NCBI RefSeq assembly: GCF_028640845.1
Contig: NC_080539.1
Span: forward strand, 161,076,736-161,140,735
Direction: 5' to 3'
Source of the DNA: Ahaetulla prasina
Taxonomy: Eukaryota; Chordata; Lepidosauria; Squamata; Colubridae
Length of the DNA: 64,000 nucleotides
Part shown: positions 55,046-64,000 of the stretch, piece by piece
Layout of the letters: the number at the start of each line of letters is the position of its first letter
Numbering within the stretch: the first letter of the stretch is position 1
Notes under the pieces: generated by a model
Seen by the model: only the letters and a program-made list of their open reading frames with translations
What the model was told of the DNA's origin: nothing
Database searches by the model: none
Position numbers and translations under genes: made by a program

Positions 55046-55233
55046 CACAATAAAATGTGAAATGATGTGCCGGAGTGTCATGTCAGTATTAGCTACTTTG
55101 TGATCCAGAAATCCATTTGCCTTTTTCTGCAGAGCCTTTGAATAACCTTTCAGATCTCCAGGCAGATTGGCAGATATTCTCTTCAAAGCAGCGCTAGTGC
55201 CTGAGTTCCATTGAATCTCCACTTTTTCTGTAT
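55046..55233 (-). CDS. APOB: APOB exon 23
   Basis: 188 bp. The acceptor is gtttcag and the donor GTAAGT. The peptide TEKVEIQWNSGTSAALKRIS and later DHKVANTDMTLRHIISHFIV align with human EKIEFEWNTGTN and DHRVPQTDMTFRHVGSKLIV. It ends on a complete codon. Confidence 0.95.
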
Positions 55234-55687
55234 CTGAAACCCAGAACGAAAGACCCCCCCATATTATTTCCTGGATTATGAAATTGAAAGGAAAAACTCT
55301 TACCAGTTTCCATACCGATAATTAGTCTGATGAGGTGAGGTAGAGCTTATATGTTGAAAAGACACAGAGAGGAACACAGAGAACCATGCTAGAGATCACA
55401 TTTTATCATGCAAAGGTCTGTTTCCAAATAACTCAATTCCATGACACACACATTTGTGAAGTGTTCCATATTTTGGAGTTATGAAATGTAGACTACCTCC
55501 ACAATGGTATACTGCAGGCAACGTTCTATCTTAACAGAGCAGTTAAAAGTCCATATACACAAGGCAACTGAACTGGATAATGAATCCCCCATGGTCAAAA
55601 CTATTCAACTCCTGGGCTAGAGTTGTGTGATATACATATTTTGATTTAATGACAAATTGTACCCTTCAGGCTTGAATGCCCTCTCTA

Positions 55688-56096
55688 TAGGGGACTGGAA
55701 GCTAAAACATATGATGAACAGTTTTAAGTACTCGATATGGCTAGTCTAGTGAAGAGAAGGACCGGGGAGACATGATAGCATGTTCCAATATTTGAGGGGC
55801 TGCCATAGAGAGAAGGGGTTCAAGCTATTTTCCCAGGAACCTGAAGGCCAGGCAAGGAATAATGGATGGAAGCTGACCAAGGAGAGATTCAACCTAGAAG
55901 CAAGGAGAAATTTTCTGACAATGAGAACAATCAATCAATAGAACAACTTACCTTCAGAAGTTGTTTGAGCTTCATCACTGGAGGCTTTCAAGAAGAGATT
56001 GGACTGCCATTTGTCAGAAATGGTATAGGGTTTCCTGCTTGGGCACGGGGTTGGACTAAATGACTTACAAGGTCCCTTCCAACTCTGTTAATCTCT
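55688..56096 (+). mobile_element. CR1-like LINE 3' part in APOB intron 22
   Basis: gggactggaagctaaaacat, gagaaggaccggggagacat and the 3' end gcacggggttggactaaatg match the 3350 copy. Reading frames are broken. Opposite orientation to APOB. Confidence 0.87.
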
Positions 56097-56269
56097 TAAT
56101 GTATGCCACTACAAAGATTTGAGCTCCAGTAGGCAGTCCCCTGAAGGGGCTGGACAAAATTGGGGTGTGATTGGAAAAGTGTTGTCCTACATACACAAAA
56201 TCAGAAGGCTGAGGTTTTTGTTGTTGCTGTTTGTTGATGAAAATATTTCATTTCGTGAAAGAAACCTAC

Positions 56270-56445
56270 CATATCTTAAGACAATCCTCTCTGAAACCGA
56301 TGAGCCATATGAGGTAGCTGAGGAGTCAATCTGGAATATTACTGCATTACTTGACTGATGGAGGGATATATCTGTTTTAGCTTGAGTCTGTAGGCGGGGA
56401 ATAGAGATTGCCGCTTCCAAAGATGTTTCTCTCCCAGCAGCAGAG
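56270..56445 (-). CDS. APOB: APOB exon 22
   Basis: 176 bp. The acceptor is ctaccag and the donor GTAGGT. The peptide includes ISIPRLQTQAKTDISLHQSS and DSSATSYGSSVSERIVLRYD, matching human ISIPRLQAEARSEILAHWSP and DSSATAYGSTVSKRVAWHYD. The first base completes a Ser codon and the last base opens the Asp codon finished by exon 23. Confidence 0.95.
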
Positions 56446-57383
56446 CTGGTAGAAGCAAATCATAAAAAAGAAATACAGTCATTATATATAACTATACATA
56501 CTGTATGTATACATACATGTCTATCTCTCTATCTCTCTATATCTATCTCAAGTGGCTGCTCACTTACTTTCAGGGACTCTAGGTGACTTACAAACAATAA
56601 AAATAAGCCCAATACAAAAATAGTAAAAACAATAACCTTCACACACCCCCGGCAACAATAGGCAAGTATTTATGCTACCATTGATGCTTTAATTTCAAAA
56701 TGGCTAGGGAAGTGGGTGATGAACATATCCACTGTAATCTCAGATATTCCAGAGTTTACTGATGTAAATGATTACCAGTTCTGTCAGGGTATAAGCTACA
56801 ACAATCATTATACTAGGTTTTAAACAGTGTGATTGTATGTTAAAAGCTAATGTCAGAATGCAAAACTGGAGAACAGGATTAATGTGTAGGAGTCTCAGAC
56901 TTTTCCATACCAAAATCAACAGAGGCAATGTTTTCTGAAGCCCAGAATTATTCTGGGAATGGCAATGCTAGCAGTACATTAGAAAAAGTATTCAGACAAC
57001 ACTGCAAATTATTTTCACAAAAGCAAAATTATAATACCACCATCATACAGTCTGACAGGGCTCTTTCATATACGACCCATTTATGCTAGTTTGACACAAG
57101 CAAAGTAATGCTATAATTCATGTTGGTGTCTCTTCAGCAATAAAATAATTTTTTCCCCAGTTTGACTGCAGAGCACTTCAATTTACATTTGTTTCCTATT
57201 TGCTATACTCTGCTTCCCCTATCTGAGCTTCTCGGTAGCTTCCATAAGCAACTTCAATGATAAACCCTACTTTAAGCCTTCTACAGAATTAAGTTTCAAG
57301 CCATTTTCACAATCCTTGTAAAAAAAAGATGTCCCTGTTCGATTTTTGGTCCTTATATAAATAGCATGCTCTAATTTATTTTT

Positions 57384-57665
57384 ATTATTTATTTATTTAT
57401 TTATTTATTTAATTTATTTATTTAATTTATTTATTTATTTTGTTGAGTACGAATACATAAAATGAATAGAATTAAAGGGAACATTAGGACAGGGACGGTA
57501 GGCACGCTGGTGCTCTTATGCACGTCCCTTACAGACCTCTTAGGAATGGGATGAGGTCAACAGTAGACAGTCTTAGGTTAAAGTTTTGGGGATTTTGGGA
57601 TGAGACCACAGAGTCTGGTAGTGCATTCCAGGCATTAACAACTCTGTTACTGAAGTCGATGCTTC
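57384..57665 (-). mobile_element. Jockey-superfamily LINE 3' end in APOB intron 21
   Basis: The minus strand encodes FSNRVVNAWNALPDSVVSSQ, ending FLRGL and a stop, then the 3' UTR (ggtaggcacgctggtgctct on plus) and an (AAAT)n tail. Same family as 23040-24500. Confidence 0.85.
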
Positions 57666-57871
57666 TTGCATTTATTAGTTTGCATTTAAATTTGCACACT
57701 CTTTCCTTCCTCTGGCCTCAACCTTTTTTCTCTGCTACTCACTGCTTTACATAGAGTGTTTCTGTTATCTGCAAACATGGATGCAGTTGCTAGGGAAAAC
57801 TCCTTGCTGTAAAAACTACCAATTCATATGATATCATCATAGTTTTCGGTGGGAATTTATATGCCTCAAAT

Positions 57872-58165
57872 CAGAGGTAGTATTCAGCAGATTCTGACCA
57901 GTTCTGGAGAACCGGTAGTGGAAATTTTGAGTAGTTTGGAGAATCGGTAAATACCGCCTCTGACTGGCCCCACCCCCATCTATTCTCTGCCTCCTGAGTC
58001 CCAGCTGATCTGGAAGAAATGAGGATTTTGCAGTAACCTTCCCCTGGAGTGGGGAGGGAATGGAGATTTTACAGTATCCTTCCCCTGCCATGCCCACCAA
58101 ACCATGCTATGCCCATCAAGCCATGCCACAGAATCAGTAGTAAAAAATTTTTAATCCCACCACTG
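57872..58165. mobile_element. hAT-like element, 294 bp
   Basis: The ends are CAGAGGTAGTATTC and AATCCCACCACTG. It has the exact 8-bp duplication CCTCAAAT (57864-57871 and 58166-58173). Same family as 48681-48985. In APOB intron 21. Confidence 0.94.
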
Positions 58166-58616
58166 CCTCAAATCCCCCATTGTTAGTCAGTTTTAGCCTC
58201 ATTTTGTAACTCTTTCAAAAATGATCAGCACAATCGAGAAGAAAAGTATTGGAAATAAAGATTGGGAGTTAGAGCAAAGTTATTTTCCCCTTTTCTGTGT
58301 GGAATGTGGATGATAGGATTTTTGCTGCCATAGTTTGGGAGATAGCACACTGATCGATGATACTGACATTCTGTTCTGAATCAATTGAAGGAAGCGCTGC
58401 CTAGTCACACAAGTTAAGACCACTGTACAACCAACTCCAAATCACTTGAAATTTATTGGAGAGTTTGCCAAGTGGAATTGCTCATAGGGATTCTTTCCCC
58501 ACCCCTGTATGCAGTCAACAGGATTTTTACAACATGAGTTAAGAAATTAAGGCCTATTTGCATGCTATCAGCCTTGGTATATCTGTAAGAATTCGGAAGG
58601 GGGAAAGTATCATTAC

Positions 58617-58827
58617 CTTAGGCTTCCTGTGATGGTAATTTCAGGACTTTTCTTGTTGATTATGTCTAAGATAAAGGCAACTGCTTTCTTTTCTTGATTG
58701 GAGGAATCGATAATTTTAAGATTGGTGCCAAAATTGATGTTGAAACCAGGGGCCTGGAAGTCACTGGTAAAGATTTTTTTGCCTCGATTGAATGTAAAGA
58801 TGATTTTGGCTTCACTTTCTTTTACAC
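58617..58827 (-). CDS. APOB: APOB exon 21
   Basis: 211 bp. The acceptor is gtttcag and the donor GTAATG. The peptide VKESEAKIIFTFNRGKK runs to EITITGSL. Sequence identity with human is lower here than in neighbouring exons, but the position, phase (2 bases in, 2 bases out) and the join ITGSL-S to exon 22 match human ALMGHLS. Confidence 0.9.
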
Positions 58828-58940
58828 CTGAAACACACAATGATAATTGATTTATTACAAGTGTGGTCCGTTAAAGTAAATGGTCAACATCAATGCAGTT
58901 CAAAATGTCTTTCAGTTCAAATATTAAATACTTAAAATCT

Positions 58941-59006
58941 TTGCTTTCCCTCAGCATATCATTTGCTTTCCCTCAGCATATCATTTGCTTTCCCTCAGCA
59001 TATCAT
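58941..59006. repeat. 22-bp unit repeated three times in APOB intron 20
   Basis: Three identical tandem copies of ttgctttccctcagcatatc plus at. Confidence 0.9.
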
Positions 59007-59195
59007 TGTTGTTAGATGTTGGATTTGTGTTGATTTCATTAAAATTGCTAAAATTTTCTGCATCCTAACCTTCCAAGATCTGTGGGCAGGAAACTAGTGA
59101 TTTTGTACTAGTTTTTGGTCAGAAAAGAGATTTATTATTAAGCAAATCTTTGAAAGATGGTCCATTACTATACAACAAATTGCACAGCTTCTTAC

Positions 59196-59317
59196 CTTTG
59201 GCTTGAGCAATGAATTTTAAAGTGTCTACCAAGTCTTTGCCCTCTTTGTTTAGTTCATAATTAGCACTTGTGATGTACTCCTTTACTTTTCCTGTTGGTT
59301 GTAGTTCAATTTCAAAC
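59196..59317 (-). CDS. APOB: APOB exon 20
   Basis: 122 bp. The acceptor is atttag and the donor GTAAGA. The peptide [20 protein letters not shown] continues into [20 protein letters not shown], matching human LELELRPTGEIEQYSVSATY and LVDTLKFVTQAEG. One leading base completes the Arg codon from exon 19 and one trailing base opens a Gly codon. Confidence 0.94.
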
Positions 59318-60189
59318 CTAAATATGTTAAAGTGAGAAGACAATATCTCATTGTGAACCGTGAATATTTAAATGGAATAACAGCCAAGATAGAAAAGAAT
59401 TACCATAACCCTCACACCCGTAGGCTGGGGACCTCTGATCTAATAGACATCAAGTGAAAGCTATTAAGATTTTGAAAATTTAAGAATATTGTGTTCACTT
59501 TGATCTATCAATAATTATGGTATGTGGTATATTCCCGTTTCCCTCCTCACCTTCTCCGTTCCTGCATTGTATTTTAGTTGCCATTCTAATAATACATTCT
59601 CAACTTCACACGCATGTGGTTTTGCATGTGGAGCGTATATACATAATGATTAAAGGCAAAGTTCTACAATGCTGACTCTTTTGGGATAAGGAAATACAGC
59701 ATCAATTGCTATTAGTTATCCATCCAAATTATCACATTAAAACAACTCTAGAGATGTTTGCAGCACAGAGCGGTACCATAAAATATAAAGATACAGAACA
59801 GAATATAAAATATTTGGTATCAGGATTGTCTGTCCTGAGGTTATACCATGGAAATGTAAAAAAAATAAATAAATTATGATGGACAAATAATTCAACATCT
59901 CGAAGAATTCATTACAAGATTACAGATTCCTGGCTTTCAGGATGGTGAAGAGGGGCTTAATTTTCTGAGCCAATAAAGCAGCACACTAGTGCGACGAAAG
60001 TAGAACACCTCACAAAGACCCATTTCCCGTTAATACCAGGAGGGAAAAAAGTAACTATTATCTGAACGTATGCATGTTTTATACAGTCCGACAAGCTTTC
60101 TATTCTTGGTGAAGGGTTTGTCCTGAAATATCAAAGAACCAAAGAGGAGTGGATGATTCATTCAGAGAAAGATCAATGGGTTATCTTAC

Positions 60190-60372
60190 CGGGTTTCTCC
60201 CGTCAGTGGATAGTAAGGTGCTGCATCTGTAGAGCTAGCGTTGGAATATTCTATTCTGGTACAGAATTTAAGGCCAGTAAAAAAAGGTGAGCAAGAGTTT
60301 CGTGTCACTCTATTCTCAATCAATGGAGGGATGACTTCAGTTCGGGTTGGGGTGACCAAATGCAAGACATTG
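60190..60372 (-). CDS. APOB: APOB exon 19
   Basis: 183 bp. The acceptor is tttacag and the donor GTAAGA. The peptide includes [11 protein letters not shown] and [20 protein letters not shown], matching human [11 protein letters not shown] and [20 protein letters not shown]. Two cysteines (NSCSP and KFCTR) sit where human apoB has the Cys939-Cys961 disulfide, so this disulfide is probably kept. NAS is a potential N-glycosylation site. Confidence 0.95.
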
Positions 60373-60761
60373 CTGTAAAAGGAAAAGGAAATCGACGGTC
60401 TTTTCTCTTTCTACAGACTCAACCAATTAGCAATTAAAATGAAGAGTAGATGACCATAACTTAAAATATGTTGTGCAAATCTTTAATCTTGCTCTCGGAA
60501 AGTTAATTTACATTCAAATATCGTCTTTGAGTTTGTATGTCTTTCTAAGGAAGACTAGAAAACAAAAACTCTAAACTGACAGACCGAGCCCGAGGTAATC
60601 AGACTGCTTAAAATTATTCTTTGGAAGATAGAAAACTGCAACTTTATAACAATTCACAGATTAAGTTCATTTCCGAATGTGAGAAAGACAATGACTAGAT
60701 TGACATATCCTAATTGTACCCAGGAACTACTTTTTTTTATAACAGAAGACTGAAAAAATTA

Positions 60762-60906
60762 TTGCAGAACAGTAACAGAGTTGGAAGGGACCTTGGAGGT
60801 CATCTAGTCCAACCCCCTGCTCATGCAGGAGACCTGTACTAGGGATTCGAACTCCCGAACTTTCTGATCGACAAGCTCAGGGTCTTAGTCACTGAGCCAC
60901 CTAGTC
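60762..60906 (-). mobile_element. tRNA-head SINE with CR1-type tail, minus strand
   Basis: On the minus strand the head reads gtggctcagtgactaagacc with a B box gagttcgaatccc. It joins directly to a CR1 3' end (gcagggggttggactagatg, aaggtcccttccaactctgt). In APOB intron 18. Confidence 0.85.
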
Positions 60907-61012
60907 AATAGCACATCTCTGTACAAAACCTGTACTACAGATTAATGTTTTATGCAGGAATAAAAATCAGCAACCAAAAAAGAAAAGTTGTTCACAGAGG
61001 TTGTTACGATAC

Positions 61013-61224
61013 CTGACGCTGAAAAGCTTGATTGGGGCCTTTGGTGCAGGAAAGGTGAATTTAAGGTGTCCAGCTTTCAATGCAACATTAGTTTCAATTC
61101 CAGATTCGTGGTATATATTGGTGTTCATCTGTATACCGTTTCTAGCAAACTCGGGGATATTCACTCCTAAATGAGTTATGAACTCAACTGCCATTGATGG
61201 TTTGACAACCAAATCTGCTTGGAT
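61013..61224 (-). CDS. APOB: APOB exon 18
   Basis: 212 bp, starts in phase 0 ([15 protein letters not shown]) and ends two bases into a Ser codon. The acceptor is ttctag and the donor GTATCG. The peptide run [20 protein letters not shown] aligns with the human FARSGVQMNTNFFHESGLEA stretch. It belongs to the beta-sheet portion of the lipid-transfer-like N-terminal domain. Confidence 0.94.
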
Positions 61225-62183
61225 CTAGAAGATACATATAAGATACAAATATTTGTTTAATCTTTCCCAAATATTTGTCATGATGTTGCAAACCAGAATT
61301 AGTTTCTGATTTTGATAGTTTACTCACTGATAGTAATCCTCACCAGGATGACAGGCAATATATTTCAGATCTTGAAGTGCATTTACTAAATATTGGTATT
61401 TGCATTTATCCAAAAGTCTGATTTACATACATGAAAAACATTTCAGCTTGAAATAAGCCCATTTCAAAGACAGTGCTGTCTTCAGCACTTTATTTATCAC
61501 ACAATGAAGTATTTATTTACTTCGTTTCTATATACACCTTTTCTTAAAAAAAAACCCCTCAGATCAGCTATGATTAAAATCCAAGCATAAAGTTAGGCCT
61601 GTAAGGTTCTCTCGTAGGCTTCTATAGAAAATAGATCACTAATAAAATGTGTTTTGTGCAATCTAAGAATAATAACTGAGGAGACCAGGTTTCATATCAC
61701 CACCAGATGAAGTGGTGATATCCAAAGATGATACTTACCTGACAATTTTGGTAAATTATGAGGCTCATACAAGAAAAATGTTTTCTGAAATAACCTGGGC
61801 CTAAGCTATATATCACTGAATTTGAATAGGTTTTTCCCACTCCCCCACATAGAAGTGGTTCTCTGAATATGGACTTCCTAGATGGACTCCACTGAAAAAT
61901 AGCTTGTAATGTACTTAAACTCACCTAAAGAACAAGAACTATGTACCTTCCTACATGATCATCATGATTCTGCTTCTCATGATACAGCCTTACTTCCAGT
62001 ATAGGGGAAATATAGATAGGCCATTAATGAAATCCTACACCAAGAGCTCCTCTTGATTTTAGGTAGATCGCATGCCCCTATAACCCTAAGGGCAGCATTG
62101 CAAAATGTAATGATAGCCACCCCTGAAATTGTGGCTCTTGTTTGCACTACCGTAGTTCACCAGTTTCATCATTTCATCTATGG

Positions 62184-62737
62184 CAGGGGTGTCCAAAGTT
62201 TTTTTAGTGAGGGCCAAATACAGAAAAATAAGCAAAGGCCCGGGCCACACCATTGAACTGGGGGGGGGGGGCTAATTTTTTTCGTACCAGTTCTGTGGGC
62301 GTGGCTTATTTTGGGGTGTGGCTGAGGAACTCTGGGAATTGAAGTCCACAAGTCTTAAAGAGACCAAGTTTGGACACCCCTGATCTTGGCTTTTGTTTTG
62401 TATTTGGTATGAACTTGAAACTCCCTTCATTATTCCCTGCCCAAGGGGTGGAGGCGCGAGGAGCCTCGCCAGGCGGCCCGAGGAAGGCGAGGGTAGAACT
62501 GCTGGGGTCGGGCAAGACCAGCAGCCTCTTTCCCGCTCGCCGCCTCCTCCGCCCCCTCCCTTCATTATTCCCCGCCCATGGGGAGGAGCTGCGAGCCTCG
62601 CAGCGAACCACCGGGCAAGCACCGGGAGGCGGCCGAAAAGGGCCGTATTCTATTATACTTTCAGAATTTGCTGCGGGCCAATAAAAACTGACCCGCGGGC
62701 CGCAGTTGGCCCGCGGGCCGTAGTTTGGACACCCCTG
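62184..62737. mobile_element. hAT-like element in APOB intron 17, 554 bp
   Basis: The ends are CAGGGGTGTCCAAAG and TTTGGACACCCCTG. It has the exact 8-bp duplication ATCTATGG (62176-62183 and 62738-62745). The interior is very GC-rich (cgcctcctccgccccctccc) and contains a diverged tandem block (ccttcattattcccc-gccca, twice) and a second internal end tttggacacccctg at about 62381, implying a nested or chimeric element. Confidence 0.93.
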
Positions 62738-62796
62738 ATCTATGGCATTGTAGGTTATTGAAGAAACTTCAAAATTAGCGTGAAAATAAAACTCAC

Positions 62797-62964
62797 ATTC
62801 CTCTGTGAAATTTTCATTCCAACCTTTGCTCCAGGGGTGGCTATTCCAGACAAAGCTACTTGTAGCTGCAGTCCTGCACTTGTAGGCAGCTCAAATTCAT
62901 TGTCCATGAAGATGTAATGAATCATGAGATCATTCTCAGCCCCCTGGGAAATGGCCTGGACAAT
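62797..62964 (-). CDS. APOB: APOB exon 17
   Basis: 168 bp, 56 whole codons, read from ATTGTCCAG to CAGAGGAAT. The acceptor is ctgcag and the donor GTGAGT. The peptide contains [20 protein letters not shown], matching the human HYIFMENAFELPTGAGLQ stretch of the beta-sheet part of the N-terminal lipid-transfer-like region that contacts MTP and starts lipid loading. This is the most 5' APOB exon that I can find; nothing resembling exon 16 is seen in the next 1 kb. Confidence 0.93.
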
Positions 62965-64000
62965 CTGCAGGCAAGCACATAGAAAAACAATTGTGTTAAC
63001 ATTTGCATCCTTCCTAGGGAGTTTTTCTAGCTTCAGGTTTTGAAAACTGAATAAAGATTCAAGGAAGATTCTGGGAAGTATGTGATTTACCTGGAAAATA
63101 ACAAAAACAATTGATGGACTAGTTAGTTATATTAAGCCTTGTTCAAATCTATCTCAGGAGTGTAATGTGTGTCCAAATGAAAACCAATAGGTGTTATTAG
63201 AGGAAGTTTGCTTCCCTCTGCTGGGTTTCCTTTAAAAAATGTTGTACCTTAATATTGGGTGGGATTTGTTTACTGGGGGCAGGGAGAACATGCATCGATT
63301 TCTGTATTGAACAGAAGTGTACAGCAGAAGTAGGGAGCCTGAGTATTTCCAGATACCATCTATTAACACTCCCAATAACATGGCTCCGAGTTTGGGAGGC
63401 TGGAAATGAAGATCCCTATATGACCTTGCAACTGTTAAAACTTTATGGACACCATCCCTTGCAGAGTAACCATCTCCTGATATGAATGGTTTTTATAACT
63501 ATGCCACACAACAACAAAAAAAGGCAGAATATGAAATTGGCCAAAATGAATGTCTTTTTTTTAAAAAAAAATCAACTATATAGAAGGAATGTGCTAATCT
63601 GGATTAGGGCTCCAATGGGAGCATCAAGGAACATTAATCTTTTGTTCCTGTTATAATTCCAATCCAGATCGCTTTCCATCTGCCTTCAATTTGCACTGGA
63701 AGAAAAATTATCATTTGGGTTCCAATAAAAACTTCCTATTCAGTTCACATAGTCCTCAATAGAAAGCAAAAAGCATAAAATCCCTTCTCATTTCAGAGTT
63801 CGGTATCCAAATCATATTCCCTGATCTGTTTTTCACTTTTAAAAAAAGACATCCCACAAATTGGAACAGTATAAGTGGCATCTTATCTAGTCTGATTGTC
63901 AGATTTCAACACAGTGAAAGACGACATCCTAAAAAACAAAAGCTGTCTTGCTTGCTCATTTTGAGCAATCCAGTTTCCACGTTTTTAATCGGCTTGCATA
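62965..64000 (-). other. APOB: APOB intron 16 (part), no exon recognised
   Basis: No stretch resembling APOB exon 16, and no clear repeat. The next exon must lie beyond 64000. Confidence 0.6.

Larger units (their letters stand above)
33411..62964 (-). other. APOB: APOB gene, 3' portion (human exons 17-29), apolipoprotein B
   Basis: ApoB is secreted by liver and gut as the non-exchangeable scaffold of VLDL/LDL-class particles and is the LDL receptor ligand. Thirteen exons lie on the minus strand between 62964 and 33675. Each is bounded by AG/GT, each joins the next in phase, and the summed coding length is 11,223 bp, a multiple of three. Several exon lengths equal what I recall for human APOB (115 bp for exon 27, 184 bp for exon 28), and the giant exon is 7,518 bp against about 7,572 bp in human. 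Introns are, from 5' to 3': 61225-62796, 60373-61012, 59318-60189, 58828-59195, 56446-58616, 55234-56269, 54588-55045, 53199-54447, 48193-52824, 40245-40674, 37977-40129 and 35307-37792. The promoter and first 16 exons are outside the window. Exon numbering assumes human-like structure. Confidence 0.97.

Noticed and set aside
54899..55222. 107-codon frame as an independent gene
   Set aside because: It is APOB exon 23 read on into intron 23; only 55046-55233 is exon.
62272..62761. Several 100-120 codon frames on both strands
   Set aside because: GC-rich core of a hAT-like element with few stop codons; no protein similarity recognised.

Overview
This is a vertebrate genomic window: a compact intron/exon gene on the minus strand over the right half, and AT-rich, repeat-filled DNA on the left. 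The repeats point to a squamate reptile, most likely a snake. They include a Bov-B LINE 3' end, Sauria-type tRNA SINEs, CR1-like and L2-like LINE tails, several LINE 3' ends running into (ATTCT)n/(AATAG)n microsatellites, and many hAT-like short DNA transposons. The species call rests on repeat families recognised from memory, not on a search.

Right half (about 33.4-64 kb, minus strand): the 3' three quarters of the apolipoprotein B gene, APOB. Thirteen exons can be placed to the base, corresponding to human exons 17-29. All have AG acceptors and GT donors and all phases agree. Together they give 11,223 coding bases (3,740 codons plus a TGA stop) with no frameshift or internal stop. The largest is the 7,518-bp exon 26. 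The 5' end of the gene (exons 1-16 and promoter) lies beyond position 64000. ApoB is the non-exchangeable structural protein of VLDL/LDL-type lipoproteins. The encoded part covers the end of the lipid-transfer-like N-terminal region, the beta- and alpha-rich lipid-binding domains, the LDL-receptor-binding site and the C-terminal alpha domain. The receptor site core (site B) and the Arg3500/Trp4369 pair are kept. The mammalian C-to-U editing codon, the apo(a)-linking cysteine and the human C-terminus are not.

Left half (1-33.4 kb): the region 3' of APOB, with no host gene that I can recognise. It is a patchwork of LINE fragments (CR1, L2, Bov-B, another Jockey-superfamily LINE and an R4/Dong-like LINE with a restriction-like endonuclease domain), SINEs, solo LTRs with 4-5 bp target duplications, hAT-like elements with 8-bp duplications, and long microsatellites. 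Many are nested, so relative ages can be read directly.

APOB introns carry the same repeats, while no exon contains one. I see no CRISPR, operon, toxin system or other obviously new gene system. The most notable content is the lineage-specific apoB features and the dense, nested hAT-like, LTR and LINE record.
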